Shown here one piece after another: positions 56,420-64,000 of a stretch of 64,000 bases of DNA; within the stretch, counting starts at the first letter, position 1; every line of letters begins with the position of its first letter. The stretch lies in the NCBI RefSeq assembly GCF_900100625.1, contig NZ_FMTY01000008.1, forward strand, positions 1 to 64,000, written 5' to 3'. The notes under the pieces were generated by a model, which saw only the letters and a list, made by a program, of their open reading frames with translations, made no database searches and was not told the origin of the DNA. The stretch is from Flavobacterium saliperosum. GTDB lineage: Bacteria; Bacteroidota; Bacteroidia; Flavobacteriales; Flavobacteriaceae. Both the position numbers and the translations under genes were made by a program.

Positions 56420-58444
56420 AGTAGTGTTTTTCACCGGGAAGAAAAACGCCATCGGTCGCTTCTTGAAATAGGTCCAAATCGCTTTGTTCAGAAAGTGTAC
56501 TTCGGAAAACGGAATGTTTCTGGAACGAAAAGCCAATCCCAGAGAAAGGGAAAAACTCACAATAAAATTCATGAATCCGATAACTGCAATTCCGAAAATC
56601 CCCCAGAAAAGCATCCAATTGTCCACATTAAAATGCGCACCATACAATCCGAGTGCCAGATTACCGCTCACAAACGTAATGTGACGAACATCCAAATCCA
56701 ACCCCAGAAATACCCCGATGGAAGCCGTACTTCCCATAAAAACCCCAAACCAGGTATTGGAAACGACTCCGGCCCAATTGTCTTCAACCCATTGTGCGAG
56801 CTTCTTTGTTTTTTCAACCCCAAAACTCTTTTTCAGTAACGGATGCTCCTGAATTCGGTAAAAAAACTGATTGTGTTTGTTTCGGTTGGAAACGCTTCCC
56901 GAAATGATTCCGGAAAGAAACAGGAAAACCCCGGCAATCGCGGCATGGAAGATGGCTGGAGAAGCTACCGGGCTGATGTCGGTTAACAACTTATTCCATT
57001 TTGTTTCAACAATATTGTAGTGAAGTACATAATCAATCAGCCAGACCCCGATAAGCGAAACCGGAAAAGCGATGATGACATTCCCTACGAAAGCAATGAA
57101 CTGCGAACGGAACAATCGGGCAAACAGCTGCGCGAACGAACTGTGTTTTTCGCCATTCTTGTTTTGCTTCTTCATACCACTTTCCAATGCTTTGGTTATC
57201 GTTGCGGCCGTCATCGCAGGTTGTTTGGTGGCCAGGGTAAATCCGAGAAGGAAAATCGAAACGAAGCCGACAGCATAATTCAAACTGTATAAAAAGGCAT
57301 GTCCGAAATCGCTCGTTTCAATTTTTCCCAGCAGGACTTTAATAATGCACAGGATTCCCACCACTGCTCCCGCTCCCATGGCGGTATAAAACATCCGAAA
57401 ATATTCTTTCGAAGATTCCGTGATGTAATGTTCACCGGTTTTTGCGGTATGCTGGGTAATTTCATAGGAAAGCAATTGCGTACTTTCATTGATGAGTTGC
57501 CCAACGTTCTTCTTATAACAATTGTATTTGATTATTTTCAGCGCAAGTTGGATGCTGTTGTTTTTTTTATCCTCCTCCTTATTGACCAGCAATAACGGAA
57601 TGAAGATTTTCAATCGGTACAACTGTTGGCGTATGCGCAGTAAACTCTGGTTTACCTTTAACGAGATTCCGAATTTAGAACTGTTACTGAATGCTTTATC
57701 CACATACTCTTCGCATTGTTTGTGTAAGATCAGGAATTGTTTGTACCGCAAATCATCCGAGGTAATGAAATGGTCGCTTTGACTTCTGATTGTATTCTCC
57801 ATCTGCAAAAATTCTTTCTCCAGTGCCACAAACGGACTTTCGAGGGTATCATACTCAGGCACCATTTTAATGACATCGGTTTCCATCGCCCGACCGCTCA
57901 TCCGTTGGGAAATCAACCCCATGGCATTAATTAGTTCCGATAAAACGGAAAGTTCATTGACAGAGGAATAAATATCTGAAAACTCAAGAATTTCTAATAA
58001 ACGCAATAATTCCTCATTGGCAATTTTGGCAATCCAAATCGTATCCGAATCAAGATAAAAAACCTGATTCAGAACATATTCCAACGTATCTTTTTCAGGC
58101 TGATACGGAAGAATCTTATCAAAAAGGCGTTTCTTTATTTCACTAATAAAATCCGAATCACGCAGAATTCCGGCATCCGAAAGCATACGGCTGAATTTCC
58201 TATTGCTCAGCAAATCCTTCAGATACGTAATGAATACGGCTTTCTCTTGCGGATTTTCGGTTAAAAAAAGTAACAGTTTTTCTATGGAAACAAGGCTTTC
58301 CTTGGGCTTCTCCGGTCGGAAATAACGAACCAGATCCACCAGAAAATGCAACGATTCATCAGAAACATAAGTCCCTTCAGAAAAGTGTTTGCTGAACAAG
58401 TGGTCCAACGTAATTTCCGATTTTGTTTTTCTTATTACTTTCAT
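56405..58444 (-). CDS. Polytopic membrane protein of the SpecificRecomb (Gcr) family
   Basis: 679 residues. The N-terminal half (about 1-340) is helical and soluble; the C-terminal half has about 6-8 membrane helices (near YFRMFYTAMGAGAVVGILCI, SLNYAVGFVSIFLLGFTLA, NVIIAFPVSLIGVWLIDYVL, IGVFLGLDLDVRHITFVSG). The family is often labelled site-specific recombinase from a Neisseria study, but the protein is a membrane protein with no recombinase catalytic motif that I can see. Function is open. Confidence 0.75.
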   Translation of the reverse strand: MKVIRKTKSEITLDHLFSKHFSEGTYVSDESLHFLVDLVRYFRPEKPKESLVSIEKLLLFLTENPQEKAVFITYLKDLLSNRKFSRMLSDAGILRDSDFISEIKKRLFDKILPYQPEKDTLEYVLNQVFYLDSDTIWIAKIANEELLRLLEILEFSDIYSSVNELSVLSELINAMGLISQRMSGRAMETDVIKMVPEYDTLESPFVALEKEFLQMENTIRSQSDHFITSDDLRYKQFLILHKQCEEYVDKAFSNSSKFGISLKVNQSLLRIRQQLYRLKIFIPLLLVNKEEDKKNNSIQLALKIIKYNCYKKNVGQLINESTQLLSYEITQHTAKTGEHYITESSKEYFRMFYTAMGAGAVVGILCIIKVLLGKIETSDFGHAFLYSLNYAVGFVSIFLLGFTLATKQPAMTAATITKALESGMKKQNKNGEKHSSFAQLFARLFRSQFIAFVGNVIIAFPVSLIGVWLIDYVLHYNIVETKWNKLLTDISPVASPAIFHAAIAGVFLFLSGIISGSVSNRNKHNQFFYRIQEHPLLKKSFGVEKTKKLAQWVEDNWAGVVSNTWFGVFMGSTASIGVFLGLDLDVRHITFVSGNLALGLYGAHFNVDNWMLFWGIFGIAVIGFMNFIVSFSLSLGLAFRSRNIPFSEVHFLNKAIWTYFKKRPMAFFFPVKNTTSDGL

Positions 58445-58538
58445 CCCTGTGATTTTGGCTTTCCGGTTTTGTAAAAATACGACACGTCCTTTATAATTTT
58501 CTTAACTTGCTCCCAAATTATGTTAATTTCTTTACAAA

Positions 58539-59006
58539 ATGCAGGAAATAGAACGGAAATTCTTAGTGTTGTCCGACGATTTCAAGAGTAGGGCGGCAAC
58601 CAAAAACCGAATTGTACAGGGGTACCTGAATTCCCATCCGGAAAGAACGGTACGGGTGCGCATAAAGGGCGAGAAAGGTTTTTTAACGATTAAAGGAAAA
58701 GGAAACGAATCCGGAACCACGCGTTTGGAATGGGAAAAAGAAATTGCGCTGACCGATGCGGAACAACTGTTGCCGCTGTGTGAAAAAGGTATTATCGACA
58801 AAATCCGTTATGAAGTACCGGTTGGGAAGCACACATATGAGATTGATGTGTTTTCGGGTGATAACGAAGGACTTATTATAGCTGAAATCGAGTTGTCATC
58901 AGAGGATGAAGCCTTTGAAAAACCGATTTGGGTGGGGAACGAAGTTACGGGTGAAGAAAACTATTACAATGCCTATTTGAGCAATCGTCCTTTTAATACC
59001 TGGTAA
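58539..59006 (+). CDS. CYTH-domain protein
   Basis: 155 residues. The ExExK signature is near MQEIERKFLVLSD, followed by the charged tunnel strands (VRVRIKGEKGFLTIKGKG, RLEWEKEI). CYTH proteins hydrolyse inorganic triphosphate or make cAMP; small single-domain bacterial ones are usually triphosphatases. It starts 94 nt from the divergent SpecificRecomb gene. Confidence 0.92.
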   Translation: MQEIERKFLVLSDDFKSRAATKNRIVQGYLNSHPERTVRVRIKGEKGFLTIKGKGNESGTTRLEWEKEIALTDAEQLLPLCEKGIIDKIRYEVPVGKHTYEIDVFSGDNEGLIIAEIELSSEDEAFEKPIWVGNEVTGEENYYNAYLSNRPFNTW

Positions 59007-59007
59007 C

Positions 59008-59463
59008 CTACTCTTTTATAATTTCCAGATTTACATTAAGATAGCCGCGTCCTTTGGCATGGGTAATATCCATAAAGGCTTTTTTGGAAAGATCAATTTC
59101 ACGACCACGGGTAAACGGACCTCTGTCGGTAATGGTAACAATAACCGATTTGCTGTTCAGGGGATTTGTAACACGCAATTTGGTTCCGAAAGGTAACTTT
59201 TTGTGGGCTGCCGTTAATTTTGAATTATCGAAACGTTTTCCGCTTGCGGTCTTTCTTCCGTTAAACCTGTCATGGTAATACGATGCGTGAACTGCCTTTT
59301 TATAAGGTCTGTATTTCAAATTCAACAAAGCAGAATCTACCGCTAAGGTATCCTGAAATGTTTTTTTGGTTTTATTGCTGAGTATGATTTTGTCGCTGGT
59401 AAAACTACTGGCAAAGAATACAAAAATGAAAAGTAAAACGATTGGGGCAATAATTTTTTTCAT
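59008..59463 (-). CDS. RlpA-family double-psi beta-barrel protein
   Basis: 151 residues. N-terminal membrane or signal helix (MKKIIAPIVLLFIFVFFASS) and a DPBB domain with HASYYHDRFNGRKTASGKRF, AAHKKLPFGTKLRV and ITDRGPFTRGREIDLS. The Asp of TDRGPF and the His of AAHK match the lytic transglycosylase site of RlpA. It has no SPOR domain, so it is the short form. It ends 1 nt after the convergent CYTH gene. Confidence 0.92.
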   Translation of the reverse strand: MKKIIAPIVLLFIFVFFASSFTSDKIILSNKTKKTFQDTLAVDSALLNLKYRPYKKAVHASYYHDRFNGRKTASGKRFDNSKLTAAHKKLPFGTKLRVTNPLNSKSVIVTITDRGPFTRGREIDLSKKAFMDITHAKGRGYLNVNLEIIKE

Positions 59464-59512
59464 GTTTTATTTTTTATGCAATACTGTTTAACAAGAAATA
59501 TGCCATTGAAGA

Positions 59513-59536
59513 AAAAAGCCCTAAAAAGGGCTTTTA
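59513..59536 (-). terminator. Terminator after the 4-TM protein gene
   Basis: Stem AAAAGCCCT/AGGGCTTTT with a short A loop, immediately downstream of the stop codon on the minus strand. Confidence 0.85.
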
Positions 59537-59541
59537 TAAGG

Positions 59542-59964
59542 TTAGAACCAAAGGCTCCAAGGAATTCTGCTTAGTATGAAAAGTAATCCGGCGAGATACA
59601 GGAAACCGATTTTCTTAAATTTCCCGTTACTGCTACCTTCTTTTTTATGTTTGGACCAGCCTATCGTAATAAAAGCAATCGCTATGATATTAATTAACGG
59701 GTGCTCCAACGAGGTTAATCGTAATGACGCATTACTCATTTCTCCGAGTGCCGCCATACCCAATGGGGATACAAAATAAACCGCCAAACCCAAAAGCAAT
59801 TGAATGTGACAGAAGATTAAGGCGAATAAAGAAATTTTTCGGTCTTTATCTTCGAAAGGGCGCTTAGAAGAAACACCCATTAGGGCATTAATCACGGCAA
59901 ATAACAATACTGCCAAGGCTAAATAAGCTACTCCGGAATGTGCTTTTTGAATAATTTCGTACAT
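59542..59964 (-). CDS. Small four-helix membrane protein (possible heme-binding)
   Basis: 140 residues, four membrane helices (about 11-28, 43-63, 82-98, 116-135). Histidines at the helix ends (KAHSGVAYL, FCHIQLLLG, LEHPLINII) suggest a b-type heme or metal site, as in cytochrome b-like families of this phylum. There is no signal peptide beyond the first helix. The role is unknown. It lies between the RlpA gene and the ACT-like gene, all on the minus strand. Confidence 0.7.
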   Translation of the reverse strand: MYEIIQKAHSGVAYLALAVLLFAVINALMGVSSKRPFEDKDRKISLFALIFCHIQLLLGLAVYFVSPLGMAALGEMSNASLRLTSLEHPLINIIAIAFITIGWSKHKKEGSSNGKFKKIGFLYLAGLLFILSRIPWSLWF

Positions 59965-60010
59965 ATTTTTTGTTAGTTAGTTAAACAAATATAACAAATT
60001 GGTTTAATTT

Positions 60011-60670
60011 TTATACCTTTTTCAAATCTTTAATTACCTTGAAAGCACTGTCAATATGGTCTTCGCCTACCACAATGGTCACTTCGTAATTGGTGGAAAT
60101 CACTTCATTAATGTTAATCCCTTCCCAAGCCAAACGCTGGAAAATAAAGTAGAAAAGGCCCGGCGTCCCAACATTTTCTTTTGGGAGTTTTACCGTAATG
60201 GAGGCTAGCTTTTCTGTTTTTAACAACCATTTCTCATCGGCAAAATGCTTCTCAACGATATCGCTGATCGACTCGCTTACAATCAGATTGGTTTCATTAA
60301 CACCACGGGAAGACGTATAGAAAATATCTTTTAAGGAACTGATTTCGGTAAGAAAATCGGCTTGTCTGTTTAAGACTCTCGGATTAATGGTAAAATTATA
60401 ATTCACTAAGGAGGATCGCACCGTGATTTCCCCCATACTCTTTAAAGTCTTCTCAATTTTATGGTTGATTCTGAAATCAAGCTCTTCCGACAAACGTTTT
60501 AACGCCATAACAATCGCGCCCTGTTTCACTTCCTTGTCCATTTCATGTTCCAATTCCTGTTGCATGATTCGGGCCAACGAGGTAAGATTTACAATCCCGA
60601 GGGTTAATCCATTAAGTAAGAAAGGTTTGGATTTTATATAATTTTCTACTACTGAAGAAATCGTTTTCAT
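60011..60670 (-). CDS. ACT/aspartokinase-like regulatory protein
   Basis: 219 residues. The N-terminal part (about 1-130) is helical with no kinase motif; the C-terminal part (about 150-219) is ACT-like (ASITVKLPKENVGTPGLFYF and STNYEVTIVVGEDHIDSAF). It resembles the regulatory tail of aspartate kinase, but the catalytic domain is absent. It may sense an amino acid. No close biosynthesis gene is nearby to say which. Confidence 0.65.
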   Translation of the reverse strand: MKTISSVVENYIKSKPFLLNGLTLGIVNLTSLARIMQQELEHEMDKEVKQGAIVMALKRLSEELDFRINHKIEKTLKSMGEITVRSSLVNYNFTINPRVLNRQADFLTEISSLKDIFYTSSRGVNETNLIVSESISDIVEKHFADEKWLLKTEKLASITVKLPKENVGTPGLFYFIFQRLAWEGININEVISTNYEVTIVVGEDHIDSAFKVIKDLKKV

Positions 60671-60743
60671 AATTAATTGATGATTGTTTGAAAAAATTTG
60701 CGAAATATAAAATTAAAAACAAAATGTTATAGTTATAACATTG

Positions 60744-61103
60744 TTAAAAATAATAAAACGCATCTTGAAGATGCTCTATTTTGTAAATGGTTGCGTCTTT
60801 TGAAACCGCCACAATGTCGAAACGCACGGTTAAATCAAGCTCACTACGGCTAACATATTCATCCACAGCTTTTACCAATAATTTAATTTTTTTGGAATTT
60901 ACAAAATCTTGTGGGTCACCAAAGTCAATAGAAGAACGGGTTTTTACCTCAACTATTGCCAGAACATTTTCCTTTTGGGCTATAATGTCCACTTCCGCTT
61001 TTTGAAAAATCCAATTCCGCTCCACGATTTCGTACCCTTCTTTCTGAAGAAAATCAACCGCCAACTCTTCGCCGAGCTTTCCTAAATCATTATGTTCGGC
61101 CAT
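60744..61103 (-). CDS. YraN (UPF0102) family nuclease-like protein
   Basis: 119 residues with the PD-(D/E)XK-like core: GEELAVDFLQKEGYEIVERN, AEVDIIAQ and VEVKTRSS. The role is unclear; it may act in DNA processing. Its ATG overlaps the stop codon of the LD-carboxypeptidase gene by 1 nt (TAATG), so translation is probably coupled. Confidence 0.92.
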   Translation of the reverse strand: MAEHNDLGKLGEELAVDFLQKEGYEIVERNWIFQKAEVDIIAQKENVLAIVEVKTRSSIDFGDPQDFVNSKKIKLLVKAVDEYVSRSELDLTVRFDIVAVSKDATIYKIEHLQDAFYYF

Positions 61104-62080
61104 TATTTTGTGAACTCTAAAATAATTTCTTCGGAATTGACTTCAAATTGCACTTCCTTCCCAAGAATTAACGTGCGATTGTCTTTCTGATGTCCTGCCG
61201 GGAAATAAAAACAGACTGGAAAGTTGTAGTTTTTTGCGATTTCCATGATTATGCCTACTTCATTCTGTCCGAACGGAATTTCGTTATCGTGCATATCGGT
61301 CATACTTCCTACAATTAATCCTTTCAGATTTTCGAAATAGCCGTTACGTTTCAGATTTTGCATCATTCGGTCAATGTGGTACAGGTATTCGTCCAAATCT
61401 TCTATGAAAAGGATTTTATCTTTTGTATTCAACGAGGATTTTGAACCAAGCAAACTGTATAATATAGAAAGGTTTCCTCCCACGAGCTGTCCTTTTACTT
61501 TCCCTTGGGTTTCATAGCCTTTTGCCGGAACCGTATACTTCAGGCTTTCCCCAAAAAGGGCTTTTCGCAGCGTTTCCTTCACTTCCTCCGGAGCTTTGGG
61601 AACCGTAAACGGCATGATAGAATGCAAAGTGGCAAACCCAAGCGTATTGAGATGACTGTGCAATACCGTCACGTCGCTGAAACCCATAATCCATTTCGGA
61701 TGTTTCCTAAATTTTGTAAAGTCAAGACTGTCAACGATACGCACGGTTCCGTAACCGCCTCGTGCACACCAAATCGCTTTGATATCTTTATCGTCTAACA
61801 TTTCCTGTAAATCGGTCGAACGTTCGGCATCGGTTCCGCCCAACTGACAGCTGTCCAAACCAATAGTTTTACCTAATTTCACTTCCAATCCCCAGGATTT
61901 TAATAAATCCATGGCGGGCTGGGCTTCTTCCGGAAAAAATTTACGGGCGGTACACACTAAGGCAACCGTATCGCCTTTTTTAAGATAAGGGGGTATTTTC
62001 ATGCGTTTTTGAGAATATCCCTCAAAGCTAACCATAAATAAAATAGCTGCAAATAATATTTTTAAAAATACAATTCTCAT
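61103..62080 (-). CDS. LD-carboxypeptidase (peptidase S66)
   Basis: 325 residues from ATG 62080, with a signal peptide (MRIVFLKILFAAILFMVSF, then EGYSQ). The frame extends 13 codons upstream. Catalytic Ser is in MGFSDVTVLH, Glu in FIEDLDEYLYH and His in FPAGHQKDN. It removes the D-Ala from the cell-wall tetrapeptide during murein recycling. Most relatives are cytosolic; the exported form fits a periplasmic role. YraN follows at 1-nt overlap. Confidence 0.9.
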   Translation of the reverse strand: MRIVFLKILFAAILFMVSFEGYSQKRMKIPPYLKKGDTVALVCTARKFFPEEAQPAMDLLKSWGLEVKLGKTIGLDSCQLGGTDAERSTDLQEMLDDKDIKAIWCARGGYGTVRIVDSLDFTKFRKHPKWIMGFSDVTVLHSHLNTLGFATLHSIMPFTVPKAPEEVKETLRKALFGESLKYTVPAKGYETQGKVKGQLVGGNLSILYSLLGSKSSLNTKDKILFIEDLDEYLYHIDRMMQNLKRNGYFENLKGLIVGSMTDMHDNEIPFGQNEVGIIMEIAKNYNFPVCFYFPAGHQKDNRTLILGKEVQFEVNSEEIILEFTK

Positions 62081-62232
62081 AAACGACGAAATAAAATTTA
62101 AAAACAGGGCTTCATGCATGGTTCATGCAATTTAATCTTTAACCTATTAAAGGTAACAACTTTAAATTAACTTTTTAAGTGACAAACGTCAAGAAAGTAT
62201 TTTATATATTTGAAAAAACAATCTCATAGCAA

Positions 62233-62748
62233 ATGAAAATAATTCCGATTCTTGCTGTTTCAGCTACCGTATTGATTTCTTGTCAAAAAGAAAAACCATC
62301 CGAGAAAATAACAAATGACGCTCCCGTTGAAACAGTTACTGAAACCGCTCCGGTACAGGCGGCTGAAGCAACTCCCGCCTTAATACAAAACGCCACACCA
62401 ACCGCCAACACACAAAGCGTAGCTCCCGGAATGAATCCGGCTCACGGGCAACCCGGTCACCATTGTGATATCGCAGTGGGAGCACCTTTAACAGGAAACC
62501 CTCCAGCGGCAAAAACTACCGTAACACCAACACAAACAACCACAACCCAAGGAAATAATCAATTTCAGGTTACGCCGGGAAGCGCTACGGTTACCAAAAC
62601 AGTGGTCCCTAACAGTAATCCAACGGTTACCACCACTCCTACTCCGATAGTACAAACCACGGAACCGGGCATGCAGGGCAAACCGAATCCGGCTCACGGA
62701 CAACCGGGACACCGCTGTGATGTTCCAACCGGACAACCACTACCGTAA
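62233..62748 (+). CDS. Small lipoprotein with a duplicated NPAHGQPGHxCD motif
   Basis: 171 residues. Lipobox ending VLISC (Cys17), a low-complexity Thr/Pro/Ala linker, and two copies of NPAHGQPGHxCD at about 69-79 and 153-163, each with two or three His and one Cys. The copies lie on either side of a TVTKTVVP-type Thr-rich stretch. A His-rich motif with Cys suggests metal binding, which is inference. Similar motifs are widespread in Bacteroidota proteins of unknown role. A terminator follows at once. Confidence 0.8.
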   Translation: MKIIPILAVSATVLISCQKEKPSEKITNDAPVETVTETAPVQAAEATPALIQNATPTANTQSVAPGMNPAHGQPGHHCDIAVGAPLTGNPPAAKTTVTPTQTTTTQGNNQFQVTPGSATVTKTVVPNSNPTVTTTPTPIVQTTEPGMQGKPNPAHGQPGHRCDVPTGQPLP

Positions 62749-62756
62749 AAAATAAC

Positions 62757-62783
62757 AAACCACCCAAAAAGGTGGTTTTTTTA
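62757..62783 (+). terminator. Terminator after the small lipoprotein gene
   Basis: Stem AAACCACC/GGTGGTTT with a CAAAAA loop and T run. Confidence 0.85.
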
Positions 62784-62838
62784 TGCCTTTGACAAAGGAT
62801 TATATTCTTCCGATTATGAAAACTAGCATTTTGTTATG

Positions 62839-62846
62839 TATTTTTG
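62839..62846 (+). promoter_or_regulatory. -7 element for metG
   Basis: TATTTTTG, 26 nt before the start codon. Confidence 0.5.
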
Positions 62847-62871
62847 CAGACTATTTTAAGTTTATTCGAAA

Positions 62872-64000
62872 ATGATACAAGATCCGAAAAGATATACGAT
62901 TACTGCTGCGTTACCTTACACTAACGGCCCTATTCACATTGGACATTTGGCCGGTGTTTATGTCCCTTCCGATATTTATGCCCGTTTCCTTCGCCTGCAG
63001 GGAAGAGATGTGGCCTTCATCTGCGGAAGCGACGAACACGGGGTGGCCATTTCCATGAAAGCCAAAAAAGAAGGAATCACACCGCAACAGGTAATTGACA
63101 AATATGATGGGATCATTCGTAAATCGTTTTTGGATTTCGGAATTTCGTTTGACAATTATTCGCGAACTTCTTCAGAAATCCATCATAAAACCGCTTCGGA
63201 ATTTTTCAGAAAATTATACGACGACGGCAAATTCATCGAAGAAACCACGGAGCAATTGTATGACGAAAAAGCCAACCAGTTTTTGGCCGATCGTTTCGTA
63301 ACTGGAACCTGTCCGAAATGCGGAAATGAAGAAGCGTATGGCGATCAGTGCGAAAAATGCGGTTCGTCTTTAAATGCGACCGACTTAATCAATCCGAAAT
63401 CAACCATTACAGGAACAAAACCCATTTTAAGATCAACCAACCACTGGTTTTTACCTTTAAATGAATATTCTGATTTCTTGCAAAAATGGATTATTGATGG
63501 ACATAAAAACGACTGGAAACCCAACGTGTACGGGCAGGTTAAATCCTGGATTGACGGTGGATTAGAGCCACGTGCCGTAACCCGCGATTTGGATTGGGGA
63601 ATTGATGTGCCTGTGGAAGGTGCGGAAGGTAAAAAACTGTACGTTTGGTTTGATGCGCCTATCGGATACATTTCGTCTACCAAAGAATGGGCAGCCAGAG
63701 AAGGAAAAGATTGGGAACCGTACTGGAAATCCCAAGACACCAAACTGGTACACTTCATCGGAAAAGACAATATCGTTTTCCACTGCGTGATTTTCCCTGC
63801 GATGTTAAAAGCGGAAGGCAGTTACATATTACCGGACAATGTGCCGGCGAATGAATTTTTGAATTTGGAAGGCAACAAATTGTCCACCTCCAAAAACTGG
63901 GCGGTTTGGCTGCACGAATATTTATTGGATTTTCCTGAAAAGCAAGATGTTTTGCGTTATGCTTTAACGGCGAATGCTCCGGAAACCAAAGACAACGACT
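62872..64000 (+). CDS. metG: Methionine--tRNA ligase (N-terminal part)
   Basis: Starts at ATG 62872 and runs off the window after about 376 residues. The class I HIGH motif is in [22 protein letters not shown] follows, the zinc knuckle is [18 protein letters not shown], and the KMSKS equivalent reads [11 protein letters not shown] near the end of the visible part. It charges both initiator and elongator tRNA-Met. The C-terminal anticodon and possible tRNA-binding domains are outside the window. Confidence 0.96.
   Translation, partial: MIQDPKRYTITAALPYTNGPIHIGHLAGVYVPSDIYARFLRLQGRDVAFICGSDEHGVAISMKAKKEGITPQQVIDKYDGIIRKSFLDFGISFDNYSRTSSEIHHKTASEFFRKLYDDGKFIEETTEQLYDEKANQFLADRFVTGTCPKCGNEEAYGDQCEKCGSSLNATDLINPKSTITGTKPILRSTNHWFLPLNEYSDFLQKWIIDGHKNDWKPNVYGQVKSWIDGGLEPRAVTRDLDWGIDVPVEGAEGKKLYVWFDAPIGYISSTKEWAAREGKDWEPYWKSQDTKLVHFIGKDNIVFHCVIFPAMLKAEGSYILPDNVPANEFLNLEGNKLSTSKNWAVWLHEYLLDFPEKQDVLRYALTANAPETKDND

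Overview
The window reads as a stretch of core chromosome from a member of the Bacteroidota, almost certainly family Flavobacteriaceae and close to Flavobacterium. Visible reasons: a type IX secretion C-terminal sorting domain on the first protein; many secreted or lipid-anchored proteins with short signal peptides; little Shine-Dalgarno signal; repeated promoters of the Bacteroidota type (TTTG, 17-20 nt, TAnnTTTG); a eukaryote-like glycyl-tRNA synthetase; an IPExxxVDY-family protein; and an sdhC-sdhA-sdhB operon with one large membrane subunit. I see no phage, transposase, CRISPR array or rRNA. Gene density is high and most genes have confident family assignments.

Layout. 1-4.6 kb: C-terminal part of a GEVED/fibronectin T9SS cargo protein, then two exported peptidases (S9 and C1). 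4.6-9.7 kb, minus strand: DUF177, rpmF, fabH, accB, accC (fatty acid initiation next to ribosomal L32) and pdxA. 9.7-15.1 kb: riboflavin synthase, a small proline-rich membrane protein, a CAU tRNA, methylmalonyl-CoA epimerase, rbfA, a LolE-type permease and a MATE pump. 15.1-23.7 kb: dusB, an unknown exported protein, lepA, thiL, glyS and an unknown coiled-coil protein. 23.8-32.2 kb: ComF, an Ig-like lipoprotein, a nitrilase-family amidase, a lipoprotein, sdhB-sdhA-sdhC and another lipoprotein. 32.3-43.4 kb: pepP, an alpha/beta hydrolase, an AddB-like nuclease, an OmpA protein with calcium-binding-type repeats, kbl and an AddA-like helicase-nuclease. 43.4-49.1 kb: sodA, an intergenic region with two near-identical 97-bp repeats, then purF-type amidotransferase, a PfkB kinase, a START-domain protein, rnhA and purN. 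49.3-54.6 kb: acpP, fabF, rnc, IPExxxVDY, pyk and a Bax-inhibitor-1 protein. 54.6-64 kb: dinB, an NAD(P)-binding protein, a SpecificRecomb-type membrane protein, CYTH, RlpA, a 4-TM protein, an ACT-like protein, YraN, an LD-carboxypeptidase, a small lipoprotein with a duplicated His/Cys motif, and the start of metG.

The genes mostly support housekeeping: fatty acid synthesis (accB, accC, fabH, acpP, fabF), respiration (sdhCAB), purine synthesis (purF, purN), recombination repair (AddA/AddB-like, dinB) and translation (rpmF, rbfA, lepA, glyS, metG, dusB, tRNA). The least explained signals are in the intergenic DNA: the tandem 97-bp repeat units between sodA and purF, which look like two small-RNA genes on the minus strand, and several dispersed palindromic or structured elements (11.3-11.6, 14.8-15.0, 17.9-18.0 and 20.0 kb), one of which lies in the predicted leader of lepA.
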